Assembly (NCBI GenBank): GCA_964344155.1
Contig: CAYFMG010000002.1
Location: 1 to 64,000 of the forward strand
Source: UBA6164 sp964344155
Lineage (GTDB): Bacteria; Patescibacteriota; Gracilibacteria; BD1-5; UBA6164
DNA length: 64,000 nucleotides
Direction of reading: 5' to 3'
Below are positions 48,544-58,805 of the stretch, one piece after another. Made by a program: the position numbers and the translations under genes. Each line of letters starts with the position of its first letter. Position 1 is the stretch's first letter. Below the pieces are notes generated by a model. The model was given only the letters and a program-made list of their open reading frames with translations, did not search any database and had not been told where the DNA came from.

Positions 48544-49611
48544 ATGAGCCATTTGGAAGAGAAAAAGAAAAAAGTAATAGCTCTAACATGATGAGCTACT
48601 GGTTGACACATTTTCCCTTTGTTTGCTATATATAACTACTTCAAAGAAGAAGAAGATTATGACTTTATCTGGGTGTGAGAAGAGTGAAATTTAGAAGAAG
48701 AAATAGCTCATAAAAATAAGATAGATTTTTTTGATATCCCTGCATGAAAAATAAGAAGATATTTTGACTGGAGAAATTTCTATGAACCACTTAAAAATTT
48801 AACTGGAATATTCTTTTGATTTTATTATTTATTAAGATACAAAGTTGATATAGTTTTTTCTAAATGATGATATGTAGCACTTCCCCTATGTATAGCTGCA
48901 TTCATATTAAGAAGAAAAATATATATTCATGAATCAGATACTGTATCATGAATTGCTAATAAAATAATCTGAAAGATAGCTACAAAAGTATTTTATACAT
49001 TCCCTCACGAAGGTATAGATAATAAAAAATACTTTGTATCATGACAAATTCTTAATCCTGAATTAATAGAGTGATTAAAAGATTTATATGTATGAACAAA
49101 TACAAACCTAGAAGTTTTTGTTATTTGATGAAGTCAATGATCAACTAGAATATTTGAAACTCTATTAAAACTATTACCTGATTTAAAAGATATAAATTTC
49201 CAAGTAGTTTTATGAGAAAAAAATATGCATTTCAGAAAAGAATTCAAAAAGTTTAAAAATGTCTTATGTCATGATTTTTTAACTCAAAAAAGATTATGAA
49301 AAATTCTAAAAACAACTGATATAGCAATAACTAGAGCATGAGCTACTACTCTTTGGGAATTAAATGTATTTGGTATACACTCTATAATCATTCCTTTAAG
49401 CTGAAGTGCTTGAGATCACCAAAATAAAAATGCATCATTTTTCAAAGAAAAATTTTGAAGTGATGTATTAGATGAAGAATCTAAAATAGAAGTAGAACTA
49501 TTTAGAAAACTTCAAAAATATAAGACTCTAAGAAAAAACTGATTAAACTTGAATTGATTTTTTAAATCATTACAAATTATTGAAAAAGAAATAAAACAAG
49601 ACCTAAACTAG
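48544..49611 (+). CDS. murG: UDP-GlcNAc transferase MurG
   Basis: A 355-residue GT28 glycosyltransferase that converts lipid I to lipid II at the inner membrane face. ALTGGATGGHIFPLFAIYNY (GGxGGH near residue 18), IVFSKGGYVALPLCIAA, YIHESDTVSGIANKI, EVFVIGGSQGST and the donor-binding loop TRAGATTLWELNVFGIHSIIIPLSGSAGDHQNKNA are all present. Length and order are normal. Most of the signature glycines are TGA. It follows the PAP2 gene by 119 bp. Confidence 0.96.
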
Positions 49612-49626
49612 GTCTTGTTTTTTTAT
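49593..49626. terminator. Terminator between murG and the CYTH gene
   Basis: AAACAAGACCT/AGGTCTTGTTT with AAACT loop; contains the murG TAG stop. Confidence 0.8.
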
Positions 49627-50198
49627 AACCAACTATATTCTACTCAATAGTTTTCAAATAATTTTCTTGATCACCATTTTTCTTGTCTATGATTATGCAA
49701 TCATAATTTTTTCGTCCACTTCTTTATTTCTTCACTTGTATGAGCTTCTATTTCCAAAAGTGGAGGTATAGTATTTTTATCATCTCATAAATAATAATCA
49801 TCTATATCAAATTCACATCAATCCAAAGCATAACTGATTCTATACTTTTTCTTCTCTCTTGTTTCTTTCATTCAATATTTTTCTAGTACATTTTTAAAGC
49901 TTTCTACATCTGTAATTTCTCTTTCTCATTCATCAGCTACTTTTAATCATTTTTCTCATCCTTCGCTTTTTTTATTTCTTTTTCTTTTGATAGTATACAT
50001 ATGTACATCTCATTTTTTTCTAACTCTAAAAAGTCTTTTATTAGCATCCATCTTATGAGTTCATGTTTCCTCGCAAGCAAAATCATAATATATATCATGG
50101 ATATATCATTCAAATGTTTTAGTTGCTCATAACTCTTCTAACTGTTTTTGTATATCTTGTACATCAACTTCCAAAATTTTTATTTCTTTTTCAAGCAT
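49623..50198 (-). CDS. CYTH-domain protein (class IV adenylate cyclase-like)
   Basis: A 191-residue CYTH protein. LEKEIKILEVD carries the N-terminal ExExK motif, followed by DIYYDFACEETG, RLFRVRKKGDVHMYTIKRKR, DEGEREITDVESF, KKKYRISYALDGCEFDIDDY and PPLLEIEAHTSEEI, the acidic and basic strands of the triphosphate tunnel. Family members hydrolyse tripolyphosphate or thiamine triphosphate, or make cAMP. The substrate here is not known. Together with the VTC-domain protein at 211 it gives two triphosphate-tunnel proteins in the window. Confidence 0.9.
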
Positions 50199-50247
50199 AA
50201 GTAATAATTATATATAATATATAATTATTATAACATACTTTTCTAAA

Positions 50248-50865
50248 TTAATCCAGTTTTTTTAATATATATCATTCTCATCTAATATTTTGTATCCAAG
50301 AATCTATTTGATACTTACTTAATGATTTTTTAAGTCTTGTAATATTTACTCTAGGATTTCTTTCTATAACTGAAGATATATCTCACCAAATTTTATCTAT
50401 TAAAAATCTATCTGTTATAAGTGTTTCTGGTGATTTGAGAAATAGAGTTAAAATAAATTTAGAATTTTTTGTTAATTTTATTTTCTCATTTTTATAGTAA
50501 AAATCTCCACTAAATAAATCTTTTCTAAGTCAAAAGTAGTTTAATTGTTTTTGTACTTTTAATTTATTATATAAAAATGTCCTAAACCATCTTTCAACTC
50601 TTATTTCTAGTTCCCTCAATCTAAAAGGTTTGATTAGATAATCATTTACTCAGTTTCAAAAAGCTTTTTCTAGCCAACAAATATCTCATAGACAACTTAT
50701 AATTATTATAGGGACACTATCTGTTTTTTTTCTAATTAAATCTACTATTTTTATTCAATTATTTTTATCTGAATAATTGGTTAATATTATATCAACTAGT
50801 ATAATATCATAGGTATCTATAATACAGTACTCTCTTAAAAAAGCATTAAAATTGGAAAGTTTTTT
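50248..50865 (-). pseudogene. Response regulator with missing 5' end (OmpR-like)
   Basis: The open frame lacks any ATG and is closed upstream by TAA at 50866-50868. It begins inside a receiver domain (EYCIIDTYDIILVDIILTNY with the phospho-Asp, then PIIIISCLGD and NDYLIKPFRLREL), missing about the first 25-30 residues including the acidic pocket, and ends with a winged-helix domain (SVIERNPRVNITRLKKSL, IQNIRGEGYIL). The break coincides with the start of island E 10-30 bp away, so the promoter and start were probably lost when that DNA arrived, or the junction is chimeric. Confidence 0.75.
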
Positions 50866-50876
50866 TTATTTTCTTA

Positions 50877-50904
50877 TTGACTTTTAAATAGTTTTAAGTA
50901 TAAT
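50877..50904 (+). promoter_or_regulatory. Sigma70-type promoter of island E
   Basis: TTGACT-16 bp-TATAAT, 34 bp before the ATG at 50938. Confidence 0.75.
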
Positions 50905-50937
50905 TCATATACTGACTGGAAAAAAAGGAGAAGAGGT

Positions 50938-51147
50938 ATGAAACAAATGATGTTGGCTATAGCATTGGTTTTTGTTGGCCTTAATGGGACAGCAAAGGCT
51001 GAAGCCTCTAATAAAGAGGCTAAAGAGAAAATACAAAAACTGATAGTTGTAGCATTAGCTGCACAGTTACCTATACAGGTAACTTATGAAGAATGCAAAC
51101 GCATTCCTATCTACAGTACTGACAGATATATTTCTATCTATCAATAA
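50938..51147 (+). CDS. Small secreted protein of island E
   Basis: A 69-residue protein with a signal peptide (MKQMMLAIALVFVGLNGTAK, then AEA) and a short mature part containing one Cys (YEECKRIPIYS). AAAAAAGGAGAAGAGGT gives a strong Shine-Dalgarno. Glycines are GGC/GGG, and CGC is used. No TGA. No family recognised. It resembles in build the island B protein: promoter, short exported product, strong terminator. Confidence 0.7.
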   Translation: MKQMMLAIALVFVGLNGTAKAEASNKEAKEKIQKLIVVALAAQLPIQVTYEECKRIPIYSTDRYISIYQ

Positions 51148-51155
51148 ACAAACAA

Positions 51156-51190
51156 AAGCACCCCGCTATTGCGGGGTGCTTATCTTTTTT
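51156..51190 (+). terminator. Terminator of island E
   Basis: AGCACCCCGC/GCGGGGTGCT with TATT loop and TATCTTTTTT tail. Confidence 0.9.
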
Positions 51191-51196
51191 ATATAA

Positions 51197-52087
51197 TTAA
51201 TTAGAATAAAAATTAATTATTCTATTTATCTCTGCTTTTATTGAATACTTAATGTAATCTAGTTGTGAAATATTTGCTTCTAAAGCATTTTTATATTCCT
51301 CAGGGTATAATTCTTTAAGTGTTTGTCTAAACTCTGGTTTTTCCTCACTTGAATAGTATGCTACATTTACCAAATCTTGTAACTCATTTCTAATATCAAA
51401 CTCTGAAACTCATAATACATCCATGAAATATCATTTAAACATATTTCTTCTTTCATTTAAGCTTTTATTATTCTCTTTTAAAAATTTATCTCATGATGTA
51501 TATCATCATTGTTCAAAGCAAGTAGTATCCATCATAGAACAATTTCATTCTTGATTATCTATATAATGCCTTAACTCATGAGTAAAAAGTGCCATAAAAC
51601 TTATCTCAGCAGATTTTAATCTTCATAGAGCTTCAAGTCTAGATTTATTTATTTCTTTTTGTACTAAAGTGATATCAATAGAACTATATCTAGGATTCAT
51701 AGGATAAGGATTTTCTCACTTAAGAGATTTTTCATAAGCAGACAATATATTAGAATACTCTTCTACTAATATATTTAAACTTAAAAAAGCTTTCTTAGGA
51801 ATATTCATTTCTAAATCCATAAAAGGAATATTTGACACATAGGCTCAAACTCATGATCTTACTTTTTCAGGAAAAACTACATTGAATTCTTCTGGAAGTT
51901 TTAAATTATGCTTTGAAACTAAAAAGTCTAGTTTTTCCTTACTAGATATCTCATCCCATTTTTTATAAACTTCATCATTATCCTTTTGTTGTTTTTCAAT
52001 ATCTGATAAAGCAGAAACTAAAAGATCTTTAGTTTCATTACTTTTTTCGTTTATCTCTGGCTGAGTATTTATATTTTCTGCTCCCAT
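51197..52087 (-). CDS. Unknown protein with a HELRH motif
   Basis: A 296-residue native protein. An acidic, disordered N-terminus (residues 1-50) precedes a helical domain; near residue 180 lies SFMALFTHELRHYIDNQE, whose HExxH-like H-E-L-R-H plus nearby acidic residues suggest a zincin-type metallopeptidase or a relative with structural role. Then come CSMMDTTCFEQ (two Cys) and a helical tail. No signal peptide. It is flanked by island E and by the pnp terminator; its own terminator was not seen. Confidence 0.6.
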
Positions 52088-52142
52088 TGTTTATAAATAT
52101 AATTAATATATTTATATATTAACATATTATTTTATTTAAAAC

Positions 52143-52172
52143 AAAAAATCCCCGCTTAAGCGGGGATTTTTC
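52143..52172 (-). terminator. Terminator of pnp
   Basis: AATCCCCGCTT/AAGCGGGGATT palindrome with A and T flanks, right after the pnp stop on the minus strand. Confidence 0.85.
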
Positions 52173-54416
52173 TTATTTTTCTTCTTTCTTAGTTTCAGTT
52201 TTTCTTTTAGCAAACTCTTCATCTCTTTTTTTCTTTAATTCCTCAAACTTCTTAACTTCTTCATCTTTTGGTTTTCTTTGTAAACCTATTCTACCTTTAG
52301 CTAAATCAACTTGTATAATTTCAAACTCAACTTCATCTCACGGTTTTACTACATCTTCTACATTTGCTACTCTCAGTGGAGAAAGTTTTGAAATATGAAT
52401 CATTCATGAAGTAGATCTAAACTCTACTATAGCTCATACTCCATCAATTATTTTTACTATTTTACCCATACCTTTGTATCAAACATTTGGAACCCATAAC
52501 ATTTCTTTTATTTCTTCTATTGCTTTTTGCCCTCATTCTTGAGTTGCTGCTGTAATAGTTGTAACACCATCATCAGCTATAGAAACTTTTACTCAATATT
52601 CTTTTTCTAATCTTTGTACATTTTCACCTCATTTACCTATAACTGCTCTTATTTTATCTTCTGGTACTTCCATACTCATTATAAGTGGAGCATATGGAGA
52701 TAGTTCTTTAGCTACCTCACCTTGTACTTTTAACATTTCTCATAATATATATTCTGAAGCTTCTTTACCTTGGTCAAATGCTTGTCTGAATACTTCCATT
52801 TTAAGACCTTTGATTTTTACATCAAGTTGCATAGCTGTGATTCATTTTTCACTTCTTGCTACCTTGAAATCCATATCTCATAGGAAATCTTCTTGTGCTT
52901 GAATGTCTGATAATATTTTGTATTTACCTGTAGCTTCATCATAAATCATTCACATAGCTACTCCTGAAACTGGATTCGTAATTGGTACTCATGCATTCAT
53001 AAGACTCATTGTAGATCCACAAACAGATGCCATAGATGAAGAACCATTACAACTTGTTACTTCTGAAACTGCTCTAATCATATATGGAAAATCCTCTAAA
53101 CTTGGCATTACTCATTCTAAAGCTTTTTCAGCTAATTTACCATGACCTACTTCTCTTCTACCTACTCATCTCATCATTCTTACTTCTCATACTGAATATG
53201 GTGGGAAATTATAATGATGAATATACCTTTTTGTTGATTCTTCATACATATCATCTATGATTTGAATATCTTCTGGTCCTCATAGAGTTGTTATATTTAA
53301 TACTTGAGTCATACCTCTTTGGAATATTACTGAACCATGAGTTCTTGGTAATACTGAAGCATCTCAAATAACTGTTCTTACTTCATTTAAATCTCTTCCA
53401 TCAAGTCTTTTATCATTTTCTAATATATTATGTCTCATTACCTCTTTTACTCTTTTGTAAACTAAGGCTCATGCAAAAGTCATTTCATCATCTTCTTCTA
53501 CTAATTTTTGTTCTACAAGAAACTCTTTTACTTCTACATCTAGATTATCAAGTTCGTGTTGGAATTCTTTTTTACCTTTATTATATAAACATTCTAATTT
53601 TTCTAGTGTTAAAAATTCTTTTACTTTTTCGTATAAACTTTCATCTGGATTGTTGAATGTTGCTGTAAATTCTGGTATTCCAAAACCTTTTTCATAGTCC
53701 TTAATAAAATCAAGCTCTGCATTACATATTTCTTTTATAACATTATGTCCAAATTCTAGAGTTGCTAACATTTGTTCATTACTTACTTCTTTTCAGTCAG
53801 CTTCTACCATAGTTAAAGCATCTAATGTTCAAGCTACTATCACATTTAATACTGATTTTTCTTCTTGTTCAAAAGTTGGATCATATACAAAACTTCAATC
53901 TTCCATTAATGCTACTTTTGCTCATGCTACTGGTCCTTCAAAAGGCATACCTGTTTGCATAAGTGCTATACTTGCTCATGTGATTCCCCAAAAACCTAAC
54001 TCAGCTGAGTCTCAGTTAGCTGATAATACAGTAGCTATAATTTGAGTATCATTTACTATTCCTTTTGGAAACATTGGTCTGATTGGTCTATCAATCATTC
54101 TAGAAGTAAGAGTAGCTGTTTCGCTTGGTCTTCCCTCTCTTTTCATAAATCTATTACCACCTATTTTTCATGTAGCATAATATTTTTCTACAAAATCAAC
54201 TACTAAAGGAAAAAAATCAGCTTCTTCATTTACTCCTGTTTCTTTCACTCCAGCAGTCACAAATAATACATTTCCATGAGTATCACTCATAGTAACAGAT
54301 CCCTGTGCCATGATTCAGATTTTACCTGTTTCAAAAGTAATTTCTTTATCTGCAACTTTATATGTTTTTTTAAGTGGTTTAATATCCACTGCTGTTCTGT
54401 CTGATAATCCTATCAT
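52173..54416 (-). CDS. pnp: Polynucleotide phosphorylase
   Basis: A 747-residue 3'-5' exoribonuclease using phosphate. It has the two RNase PH repeats (FETGKIGIMAQGSVTMSDTH, GRPSETATLTSRMIDRPIRP; and in the second, RREVGHGKLAEKALE- and PFPYMIRAVSEVTSCNGSSS-type segments antisense of 53030-53170), the helical linker, a KH domain (VIGKGGENVQRLEKE-type, antisense of 52590-52640) and an S1 domain near the C-terminus, then an acidic/Lys tail. Subunits form a trimer in the RNA degradosome. It has a leader of about 210 nt. Confidence 0.96.
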
Positions 54417-54629
54417 AATAAGAAATAATAATTAACCCATCCTTGTCCCTAAAGGGATGACCTAAAGGCCGAAATTCGTATTCCCTTAATTCTAATGGAA
54501 GAAGGCGACAATTTTGGAAAATAAAATAGAATAATTTCTAGGATAAATAATGAAATAATTAAATCTTTTATTAAATAAAAAATTTAAGCATTTCATCATT
54601 TATTTAATCCTAAAAAATTATCGGGGCCT
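54417..54629 (-). promoter_or_regulatory. Structured 5' leader of pnp
   Basis: Between the predicted promoter and the pnp ATG the transcript would carry an A/U-rich stretch and then GGCCTTTAGG and CCCTTTAGGGAC hairpins ending AAGGATGGG. pnp is autoregulated through its leader in other bacteria; such control here is inference. No other gene lies in this gap. Confidence 0.4.
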
Positions 54630-54657
54630 ATTATATCCAAGAAACTTAAAAAAACAA
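54630..54657 (-). promoter_or_regulatory. Promoter of pnp
   Basis: TTGTTT-16 bp-TATAAT on the minus strand, directly followed by GGCCCCG. Confidence 0.5.
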
Positions 54658-54685
54658 AAAAAAGTGCTAAATAGCACTTTTTTAA
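54658..54685 (-). terminator. Terminator of the Gly/Cys/His-tailed gene
   Basis: AAAAAGTGCTA/TAGCACTTTTT hairpin. Confidence 0.8.
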
Positions 54686-54900
54686 TGACTCCCACATCAT
54701 CCACCACCACAACATCATCCACCTTCACCATGTTCATGAGCTGCTTGTTGTTGTAAAAATCACATAAAACTTTCAACTAGAGCTTCAACCATTTTAGAAT
54801 CATCTGTAATTTGAGAACCATCTTCTGCTGGAATAATTTGTTTTAAAACATCTAAATGTTCTCTATATTTCCCATCTATTTCAACCGTTATATTTGTCAT
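54682..54900 (-). CDS. Small protein with Gly/Cys/His metal-binding-like tail
   Basis: A 72-residue native protein. Residues 1-50 are an ordinary small helical/beta domain (MTNITVEIDGKYREHLDVLK). The end, HEHGEGGGCCGGGGCGSH, packs three His, three Cys and nine Gly in 18 residues. This is like the flexible metal-binding tails of SlyD, HypB or copper and nickel chaperones. Two of the glycines use TGA and others GGT/GGA. The N-terminal domain was not recognised. Confidence 0.7.
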
Positions 54901-54937
54901 AATATTTTTTATTAATATTTAAAAATCTTTATTTGTA

Positions 54938-54985
54938 GCCTCCCTCCCTAATATTAGGGAGGGAATTCAAGGGTGGGTTACTTCC
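54938..54985 (-). repeat. Solo DUF559-type palindromic repeat
   Basis: GTAGCCTCCCTCCCTAATAT, TAGGGAGGGAATTCAAGGGT, GGGTTAC. It matches the 19187-19232 copy in layout (AGCCTC...GGAGGGAATTCAAG) without a DUF559 gene nearby. Confidence 0.75.
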
Positions 54986-54993
54986 TGCTCTGG

Positions 54994-56136
54994 TTATTTT
55001 TTCTTTACTACTCTTTTTTTTGTTTTAGTTTTTGTAAATTTTCAAGTAATATGTTTTAATACTTCTCTTCTTGTTTTAACAACATCTTCTCATCAATCAA
55101 CCTGTAACTCTCATTTTTCAGATAACAATATTGCTATACTTCTTGTAGCTGGGAGTTTTGCTAGTATGATGTTTATTATAACCATAAGAGGTACAGCCAA
55201 AAGCATTCCAACTATTCACCATATACTTCCCCAAAATCATAAAGAAATGATTATAACTAAAGGACTTAGGTTTAGTTTGTTTCACATAAATTTTGGTTCT
55301 ATTATATTTCACATCATTACCTGTATAGCAACAAGTCATGATGTCATAAAAACAAAAGTATAATAAGAATCGAATTGAACTAAAGAAAAAAGTGCAGGAA
55401 ACATTACAGCTATTATAGAACCTATACTAGGAATGAAGTTTAATATAAATACAAGTAATGCCCAGAAAACTGCAAAATCTAATCAAAATGAAACCATTAT
55501 TATATAACTAGCAGATGCTGTAATCAAACTTACAATACTCTTAATAACAAAGTATGATTTTATATCTCTTTTAATTTTCTCTATAGTTTCTATTATTTGC
55601 TTTTTATTTACATTGTCAGCTATCATTAACTGCAATTTTTCTTTAAAGTGTCTATACTCAAGTAATATAAAAAGAACATAAAACAATATAATTCAAGCAC
55701 TAGAGAATATTGAAGTGAATCAACCTACTACCATAGTAAAAACATATTGTAAATCCAGTTTTTCAAAAACCTGTGATATACTTGTTGGTTCTGGTACATT
55801 AAAATATGTAAATATTTGAGATATAAGTGCTGTAACTTTATTTTGATATTCTGGTAATAGTATAATTAAATCATCTATATTTGATCAAATCATTTTTCAT
55901 ATTCACCAAAATATAAAAATATAGGTTGCTAAAGATAATATAAATGATATAAATGCTGGAATTTTCCATGTTTTATAATAATTACTTAGACCTATAATAG
56001 CAAATGAAAAAAGTAGAGCTATTATAAAAGGAATTATCAAACTAGCTCAAATATACAATATAAAAAATATTATAAAAAGAACTATTATAACCATGGAAAA
56101 ATTTAGTAGTGTATTACTAGTTTTTTTCTTAAACAT
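54994..56136 (-). CDS. AI-2E family transporter (PerM/YdiK type)
   Basis: A 380-residue membrane protein with about eight helices arranged 3+2+3, typical of the family. LIIPFIIALLFSFAIIGLSN near the start, a hydrophilic middle section (QNKVTALISQIFTYFNVPEP, FKEKLQLMIADNVNKKQI) and the conserved C-terminal NFIPSIGSIIAVMFPALFSL and NIIEPKFMGNKLNLSPLVIIISLGFWGSIWGIVGMLLAVP (read in short parts from about residue 250 to 330). Relatives export autoinducer-2 or act as Na+/H+ antiporters; the substrate here is open. The end is very basic. Confidence 0.9.
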
Positions 56137-56201
56137 AATTTATTTTATTAAAATTTAAGTGTAAATATTTTACTATTTTTATTAGTAAAGTAAAGTTTTT
56201 A

Positions 56202-56789
56202 TTATTTTTCTAATAACGCTTTTTTTATACTTTTTTCCAATTCTTTAATTCATGTCTTTTTTATACTAGAAACAGATATTATTTCTTGCCCAAAAAATTC
56301 TTTTTTTGCATGAGCCTGACTTTTAGCTACTTCATTGTTTCATAGTTTATCAACTTTTGATAATATGATTGTCACAGGTAGTTCTAGATCCAATATATAT
56401 TTGTACATATCTAAATCTACTTGCTGAGCTCAAAGTTTTGAGTCTATTAATATAACAACTTTTTTTATATACTCTGCTCTTTCTTCTAAATACCAACTAA
56501 TAAGTCAGTCTAGTTGATCTTTTAAATTTTTACCCAGCTTGGCAAATCAATATCATGGTAGGTCTGTTAAATAGTATTTATTCTCTACTAGAAATAAATT
56601 AGCTAATTTTGTTTTCCCTGGTTTAGAACTTGTTTTGACTAAGTCTTTTTTCTCAAACAAAGCATTCATTATACTAGATTTCCCTACATTTGATCTACCA
56701 ACAAATACTACTTCTTTTCTTTCATCTATAAAGACCTCCGTAGATCATAGTCATACTGATTTATAAAATTTTACGTCTCTTAATTTCAT
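56202..56789 (-). CDS. engB: Ribosome biogenesis GTPase EngB/YsxC
   Basis: A 195-residue TrmE-Era-like GTPase. EVVFVGRSNVGKSSIMNALF (G1), SSKPGKTKLANLF (G2), YYLTDLPGYGFAKLGK (G3, DxPG), LIDSKLGAQQVDLDMYKYIL, TIILSKVDKL (G4, here SKVD in place of TKxD) and ISVSSIKKTGIKEL (G5) are in order. It takes part in 50S subunit assembly. Codons for the G3 glycines are TGA. It has the usual length and stands alone. Confidence 0.95.
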
Positions 56790-56866
56790 TTTTTCTTGTT
56801 AATTAACTAAACTTATGCTATAATATAAGAAATAATTTAAAAATATAAAGTTTTAATTTAAAAAAC

Positions 56867-58039
56867 ATGGAAAATAAATTAAATGATACTATAAAAGGTA
56901 ATGCAATTTCTGCTTATTTAATGATATTTATATCATGGTTATTTTTATTCAACAAACAAAATCCTAATATAAATAATGACTTTGTAAAAAATCATACAAA
57001 ATCAGCTTTTTTAGTACATATATGATTTTTAATAACTTATGTTATTTTAATTACAAATGATTTATTTGCTACTACTACTATTTTCTGAATGTGATTAAAT
57101 GATATAATAGCTAATATTGTTTTTTTACTATTACTGTCTGTACTTGTATATTGAATGTATAGAGCTAGAAATGGTTTAGAGTTTGAGTTATGAAAAACTA
57201 TAAATATATCAAAAAAGCATTCTGTTTTGGATATTGATTGAGACTGACAAATAACTGAAAGAGAAAAATTCACTATACTTCTTTCATATATTCCTTTTAT
57301 TGGTTTTCTAAATTTTGCTAAGTATAGATCTAATGATACTATAAACAAATCTACTAGATTAAATATTGTTGTTAGTTTGATTATTTGTTTATTATACATT
57401 TTTGACTATACAAACTTAGTTAGTTTATTTAGTTTAGCTTATACTATTTTTATTGCTTTTATTTGAGTTAATTTATTTACAAGAGATGAATTAGTACAGA
57501 TAAATTTAAGTAAATATTTTTCTGCTTTTAATTTTTATGTTTTATTATCTACTTTTGTTAAGTATTTGATAAATTATATAAAAGGTGGAGATTTCCCTAG
57601 TTTTTGAGATGTTTTAAAATCAAATTTTGAGGCTCTTAATAAAAATAATTCAAAAGATGAAAAAGATCTTGTTTTAAAAAGAGATATAAAAATTCCAAGA
57701 TTTTTAATATATATTCCTTTTATAAATTTAATATTTTTATTTATTAGGAATACTAGATATAGTTTTCATATAATAAATGGTTTGATTATTACTTTGATTT
57801 TCTCTGTTGTTTTATGATTATCTTTTTTCACAAAAATAGATTATAGTATACTTATTCTTTTATTTTTCCCTATTTGTTTTTGAATATCATATAGTAGACA
57901 TATACTTGCTTACAAGACTCCTTTTATTTTTGATATTTATGTATTTATTTCTAGTTTATTTTCTTGGTTTAAGTTTGGTTCAAAAAAGATTAACCAAAAA
58001 AGAAAAGAGGTTAATGAAATTAATTTAAAAGTAAAATAG
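56867..58039 (+). CDS. Multi-span membrane protein with an EF-hand-like loop
   Basis: A 390-residue protein with about nine membrane helices in two similar halves (helices near 14-30, 48-66, 76-96 in the first; 135-210 and 275-350 later). Each half has a YIPFIGFLNFAKYRSNDT or YIPFINLIFLFIRNTR phrase, suggesting an internal duplication, as in DUF4870/TM proteins. Between them SVLDIDGDGQITEREKF matches the EF-hand loop (D-x-D-x-D-G-x-I-x-x-x-E). Calcium binding is possible but untested by sequence alone. Function unknown. Confidence 0.7.
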
Positions 58040-58070
58040 ATTTGTATTTTTATATATTTTGTATATATTT

Positions 58071-58102
58071 AAGTAGCTAAGAAATTAGCTACTTATTTTT
58101 TA
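58071..58102 (+). terminator. Terminator of the membrane protein gene
   Basis: AAGTAGCTAA/TTAGCTACTT with GAAA tetraloop and a T-rich tail. Confidence 0.85.
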
Positions 58103-58125
58103 AATGAGTATAAGGAGATAGTATT

Positions 58126-58197
58126 ATGCTCAGAAAACTAGTTTTCATTTTAGTTATATTAATTATATTTTTCTTGAAAATAGAAATTTGTTTTTAA
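58126..58197 (+). CDS. 23-residue membrane peptide with strong RBS
   Basis: TATAAGGAGATAGTATT precedes an ATG opening MLRKLVFILVILIIFFLKIE followed by ICF and TAA. The peptide is one membrane helix. The Shine-Dalgarno and the following GCCT/AGGC terminator match the style of the standard-code islands, though no promoter of that type was found. Short hydrophobic peptides of this build occur as type I toxins or regulators; that is a guess. Confidence 0.5.
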   Translation: MLRKLVFILVILIIFFLKIEICF

Positions 58198-58209
58198 TTA
58201 TAACAAACA

Positions 58210-58238
58210 AAAAAAGCCTCTCTACAGGCTTTTTTTGT
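58210..58238 (+). terminator. Terminator after the 23-residue peptide
   Basis: AAAAAGCCT/AGGCTTTTT with CTCTAC loop and T7. Confidence 0.85.
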
Positions 58239-58326
58239 TTCAAGAAATAGTATTATCTCTTGCCCAAAATTATTAGTTTTCATTTTAGTATACTAATTAT
58301 ACTCATAAACTATGAGAAATGCAAAT

Positions 58327-58794
58327 TTATTTTTTTATTTTACATACTTCGAGTGTTTTTAGTGTATCATATACGACATAAACAAGCAGGAATACGGATA
58401 TAACTTTTAGTTCTAATCAGTAGTATGGTAGTACTGCTAGTATTGATGCTAGTCATAGGTATGATGCTAGTGTTATACTACAGGTAGGACATCCTGCTAC
58501 TATGATTCAGAAAAATGATGCTACTCATCATATTCACAGGTGTTTTTTATTTGGTTTAGAGAAGTATTTTATTTTGTATACTGTTGATCAGATAAATAAT
58601 CAGAATAGTATTGTAATTATTATCTCTAGGCTTAGTTCAAATATATAATACCCGTATCACATATTACCTATTATTAGTTCTCTATCACTAAAATAGTTAA
58701 ACAGGCTTCCTATCAGAATTATAGCAATTATTGTTGATATAACAGGGGTTTTTGACGATAGTACTTTTTTCAAATTTTGTATTATTGTTTCCAC
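58327..58794 (-). CDS. Membrane protein with a GCPTC motif
   Basis: A 155-residue protein with about five membrane helices, starting at GTG (58794). Near residue 100 it has VAGCPTCSITLASYLGLAS, a CPxC pair at the end of a helix, then LPYYGLELKVISVFLLVYVV. The motif layout (CPTC ... LP..GLEL) recurs in an uncharacterised family of small bacterial and archaeal membrane proteins. A redox or metal role of the CxxC is a suggestion only. Lies 12 bp after the Fic gene and is probably co-transcribed. Confidence 0.7.
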
Positions 58795-58805
58795 TTTGTT
58801 TATAG

